From the NCBI GenBank assembly GCA_046760105.1, contig JBHIDJ010000134.1, positions 1 to 7,908 on the forward strand: a stretch of DNA of 7,908 nucleotides. The letters are read 5' to 3'. Position numbers and translations under genes: made by a program. Source of the DNA: JBHIDJ01 sp046760105. Lineage in GTDB: Bacteria; Pseudomonadota; Gammaproteobacteria; Acidiferrobacterales; SPGG2. A model generated the notes under the pieces. That model saw nothing but the letters and a program-made list of their open reading frames with translations. It did not search any database and was not told where the DNA came from. Of this stretch, positions 5,826-7,908 are shown in pieces (the first letter of the stretch is position 1; each line of letters opens with the position of its first letter).

Positions 5826-6386
5826 CTAGAATGGCCTTGAATAGGTCGATTGCAGCAGGGTCACGGCGACGTCCGTGCCACCTGTTCCGTACGCGGTAAT
5901 GCGCACTAGCGTGTTTCCCTTGCCCTTATAGCTGCTGGAAAGACTCAGGCTGCCACCTGCTTCCGGTACCTCGCCCAAATCTTCGATGATGTATTTCGGT
6001 TGGGTTTTCACCAGGTTCAGTCCACCCGACACCGAAGCACCAGGGGTATTGGGGTAGACGACCAGGTTCGCGCTCCCCGCCCAGGCCACGCTGTCCCACG
6101 CGGGGGTCGCTGTTGTCGAGGCCGTATAGAGTCCGATGCCGTTATTGGGAAAGATGGGTTTGTTGATCAGACCGTTCACCCAGTTCTCGCCCGTAATTAA
6201 CGCGGATTCGGCGGCCTGGAAGGAGCGGTTCTTGTCTGTCAGGTTGCCCGCCATTTTCTCTTCCAGGATGGTGGTGTTCAGGGCGGTGACGCCGATGATC
6301 GTCAAAAGCAGCAGGAACACCATCGCCATGACGAGCGCCACGCCTTGTTGTGGTGCCAAGGAAGAACAACGGTGTATGGAATTCAC
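5826..6386 (-). CDS. pilX: Minor pilin PilX
   Basis: This is a 186-residue minor pilin. It starts at GTG 6386: the frame is closed by a stop only 18 nt upstream with no ATG between, and GAGGA (6398-6394) is correctly spaced. The leader is 15 residues ending QQG^VALVMAMVF. The N-terminal helix runs to about residue 36 and is followed by the PilX signature TTILEEKMAGN (38-48) and FQAAESAL (56-63). The position of Glu5 is taken by Met20, so the usual glutamate is absent. GspK, the counterpart in type II secretion, also lacks it and caps the pseudopilus tip. The mature protein has no cysteine; the only one (Cys7) is in the leader. It begins 14 nt after pilW and probably shares its transcript. In the family it joins PilV, PilW, FimU and PilE in the priming and tip complex that holds PilY1. 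Confidence 0.92.
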   Translation of the reverse strand: MNSIHRCSSLAPQQGVALVMAMVFLLLLTIIGVTALNTTILEEKMAGNLTDKNRSFQAAESALITGENWVNGLINKPIFPNNGIGLYTASTTATPAWDSVAWAGSANLVVYPNTPGASVSGGLNLVKTQPKYIIEDLGEVPEAGGSLSLSSSYKGKGNTLVRITAYGTGGTDVAVTLLQSTYSRPF

Positions 6387-6400
6387 GGCAGTGTCCTCGA

Positions 6401-7465
6401 TTAATTACGCAACTGGATAATAGAAGTGAACACCCGACGCTGGCGCCGGTCATCGGTGCCAGGCGTAGGATCGACGGTAGCCCCCGCGACGTCATAGGTG
6501 TTGGTGTCGAAGTCCGCACCCAATTCATCCACGGTGCGCACCAGGAGTCCGATACGAACGCTTGTCACCTTGCTCCAATCGGCAACGATGTCGGCCGTTC
6601 GGTAGATGTTGGCCACGCCATCGGCGGTCACATCGGTATCCTCACCGTAGAACACCCGCATATCCTCCACGCCTTCCACCAATTCCTGCGGCTGTGGAAC
6701 GCCTGCTATCAATTCTTTGCGAAACAGGGCCGGTTGGCCGCTGGCGCCGGTGCCGATGTAATAGGCGCGACTCACCAGTTTCATCAGCTCCGCATCATTG
6801 CCGTAGGAATGGTCCAGGAAGTTGCCGGTATTGCCCGCAGTACTATGGGCAATGGTGACTTTGCCTGAACCTGAGGAAACGTTAGTGGCTTTGAAAATAT
6901 CGCCGGCTTTACAGTCCGAGACCATCAGGATATCGCCGGCCGCGATCTGGCCGGCGAGTGCTGCCGTGTTTATGATCTGGATGTTGGCGTTTGACGGTGT
7001 GGTATTCCCGGTCAGATGCGTGCCCAGACTCGAGGCGTGCTGGATGATGATGACATCTGTCCCCGCCACGACCTCGCCATTGCTGAAACCGTACGTGGCC
7101 GACAGGGCAGGAGTCCAATCGCCTAAGTTGGTACCCGCGCCGCCAGAGTGTCCCCGTATGCCGTCGGGATCGAACATTGTCGGATCGGCGGGGGGGTCAA
7201 CGAGATTGCCAATCTGACTTGAAGACAAGCTAGCGCAGCCCCCATAGCCCGCCATGCGCACATCCTGCGCCACGAACTCCAGCGCAAAACGCCCATTCTC
7301 CTGCACCCGCGCCAGATCCTCCTCGAGGCTATAGGTGGCGCGACTGGAGGCAAAGATCTGGGCGACGGCGGCGAGGATGATGAGCCCGATGGTGATCGCC
7401 ACCATGAGCTCCACCAGGGTGAAGCCGCGGGCGGCAGGCTTAAGGGTGTGCGTGAGACGGCTCAT
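6401..7465 (-). CDS. pilW: Minor pilin PilW
   Basis: This is a 354-residue minor pilin, large as is usual for PilW. The leader is 14 residues ending ARG^FTLVELMV, with Glu5 present (Glu19). The hydrophobic helix runs to about 38. The PilW N-terminal signature follows (RATY, EEDLARVQENGRFALEF, DVRMAGYGGC, about 42-77). The C-terminal half has LVEGVEDMRVFYGEDTD (262-278) and ends RRVFTSIIQLRN, both typical of PilW. The only two cysteines, Cys77 and Cys185, could form a disulfide. The ATG at 7465 overlaps the pilV stop by 4 nt (ATGA), and its ribosome binding site GGAGG (7477-7473) lies inside the end of pilV. This implies translational coupling. In the family, PilW helps link PilX/PilY1 to the rest of the minor-pilin complex. 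Confidence 0.95.
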   Translation of the reverse strand: MSRLTHTLKPAARGFTLVELMVAITIGLIILAAVAQIFASSRATYSLEEDLARVQENGRFALEFVAQDVRMAGYGGCASLSSSQIGNLVDPPADPTMFDPDGIRGHSGGAGTNLGDWTPALSATYGFSNGEVVAGTDVIIIQHASSLGTHLTGNTTPSNANIQIINTAALAGQIAAGDILMVSDCKAGDIFKATNVSSGSGKVTIAHSTAGNTGNFLDHSYGNDAELMKLVSRAYYIGTGASGQPALFRKELIAGVPQPQELVEGVEDMRVFYGEDTDVTADGVANIYRTADIVADWSKVTSVRIGLLVRTVDELGADFDTNTYDVAGATVDPTPGTDDRRQRRVFTSIIQLRN

Positions 7466-7908
7466 AGCTGCGCCTCCACGGCCAGGCTCTGGGTGATGTC
7501 GTTTTCCATCCAGGTGATGCCCACCATGAACTGCGTGGCGGTGGCATCGACGGTGCAGTTATAGGGGTTGACCGTGAGCGTGCCGCGACAGATCCCGCCC
7601 TGGCCCTGGCTCAACACAGCGGTGAGCGAGGCCTTCCACTGGCCGATGTCGTAGTCGGCCATCTGCGCGGTGGTACAGGTCGCGCCCATGCAGTCGGTAC
7701 CAGACGCGGTATACGCCAAGTCGATGTCGTCGTAGTTGCTGGCGTTCATGCCCCCGGGGTTGGCGCGGATGCGATCGATGATGTCATAGGCATTGAGCAC
7801 CGCTTGCGTGCGCTGATAGGACTGGGTGTTGAACCGCAGCCCGGCGGTCTGCAAGGCGGCAAGCCCAAGCAGCCCGATCGACAAAATGAGCAGCGCCACC
7901 AGCACCTC
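7462..7908 (-). CDS. pilV: Minor pilin PilV (5' end beyond the window)
   Basis: The last 148 codons of a minor pilin lie in the window. The frame is open to the right edge, where the first codon is GAG (7908-7906), followed by VLVALLILSIGLLGL. That glutamate is almost certainly Glu5 of the mature pilin, so only the leader and four mature residues are missing. An internal GTG at 7905 should not be taken as the start. The sequence after the helix (QTAGLRFN, SYQRTQAV, DIIDRIRANP at about 42-51) is the PilV pattern. The head has four cysteines (counted from that glutamate: 73, 78, 107, 118), enough for two disulfides. The gene ends in an ATGA overlap with pilW. In the family PilV is a core minor pilin of the tip complex; fimU would be expected just upstream. 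Confidence 0.92.
   Translation of the reverse strand, partial: EVLVALLILSIGLLGLAALQTAGLRFNTQSYQRTQAVLNAYDIIDRIRANPGGMNASNYDDIDLAYTASGTDCMGATCTTAQMADYDIGQWKASLTAVLSQGQGGICRGTLTVNPYNCTVDATATQFMVGITWMENDITQSLAVEAQL

Overview
The window is most of a type IV pilus minor-pilin operon, all on the minus strand and transcribed from high to low coordinates. The order is pilV (5'-truncated by the window edge), pilW, pilX, pilY1, a pilY2-like gene, pilE, and then a second pilY2-like gene. The pilV-W-X-Y1-Y2-E order is the arrangement known from Pseudomonas aeruginosa and related Gammaproteobacteria. The class III prepilin leaders (G^FTLVELMV in PilW and PilE) and the PilX, PilW and PilY1 signature motifs also fit a gammaproteobacterium. 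The coding DNA is fairly GC-rich, and nothing in the window fixes the genus.

Layout, in transcription order. pilV (7908-7462) enters the window exactly at the conserved Glu5 codon and overlaps pilW (7465-6401) by 4 nt (ATGA). pilX (6386-5826) follows after 14 nt and uses a GTG start. A 163-nt gap leads to pilY1 (5662-2042), the large calcium-binding tip protein. Then come a small secreted PilY2-like protein (1993-1655) after 48 nt, a 172-nt spacer with hairpin-forming repeats, pilE (1482-979), a 300-nt GC-rich spacer, and a second small secreted protein (678-349). That last protein is a clear paralog of the first. A probable intrinsic terminator (329-301) ends the block. An AT-rich intergenic region follows, with a near-consensus sigma70 promoter (149-121) and a small perfect inverted repeat. 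They precede the first 12 codons of an unidentified gene (36-1).

How the genes work together (known for the family). PilV, PilW, PilX and PilE, with FimU (which would lie just beyond the right edge), are minor pilins. They are cleaved and methylated by PilD and form the complex that primes pilus assembly and sits at the tip. PilY1 is exported, needs the minor pilins for surface display, and links to them. It carries a von Willebrand A-like domain for mechanosensing and adhesion, and a C-terminal beta-propeller whose calcium site governs extension and retraction. PilY2 is a small exported protein of unclear role.

The most unusual point is the pair of diverged PilY2-like paralogs flanking pilE. 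Next are three DxDxDGxxD-type calcium loops in PilY1 and the separately promoted, unidentified gene at the left edge. I see no mobile elements, CRISPR arrays, tRNA or rRNA genes, and no evidence of a wholly new system.
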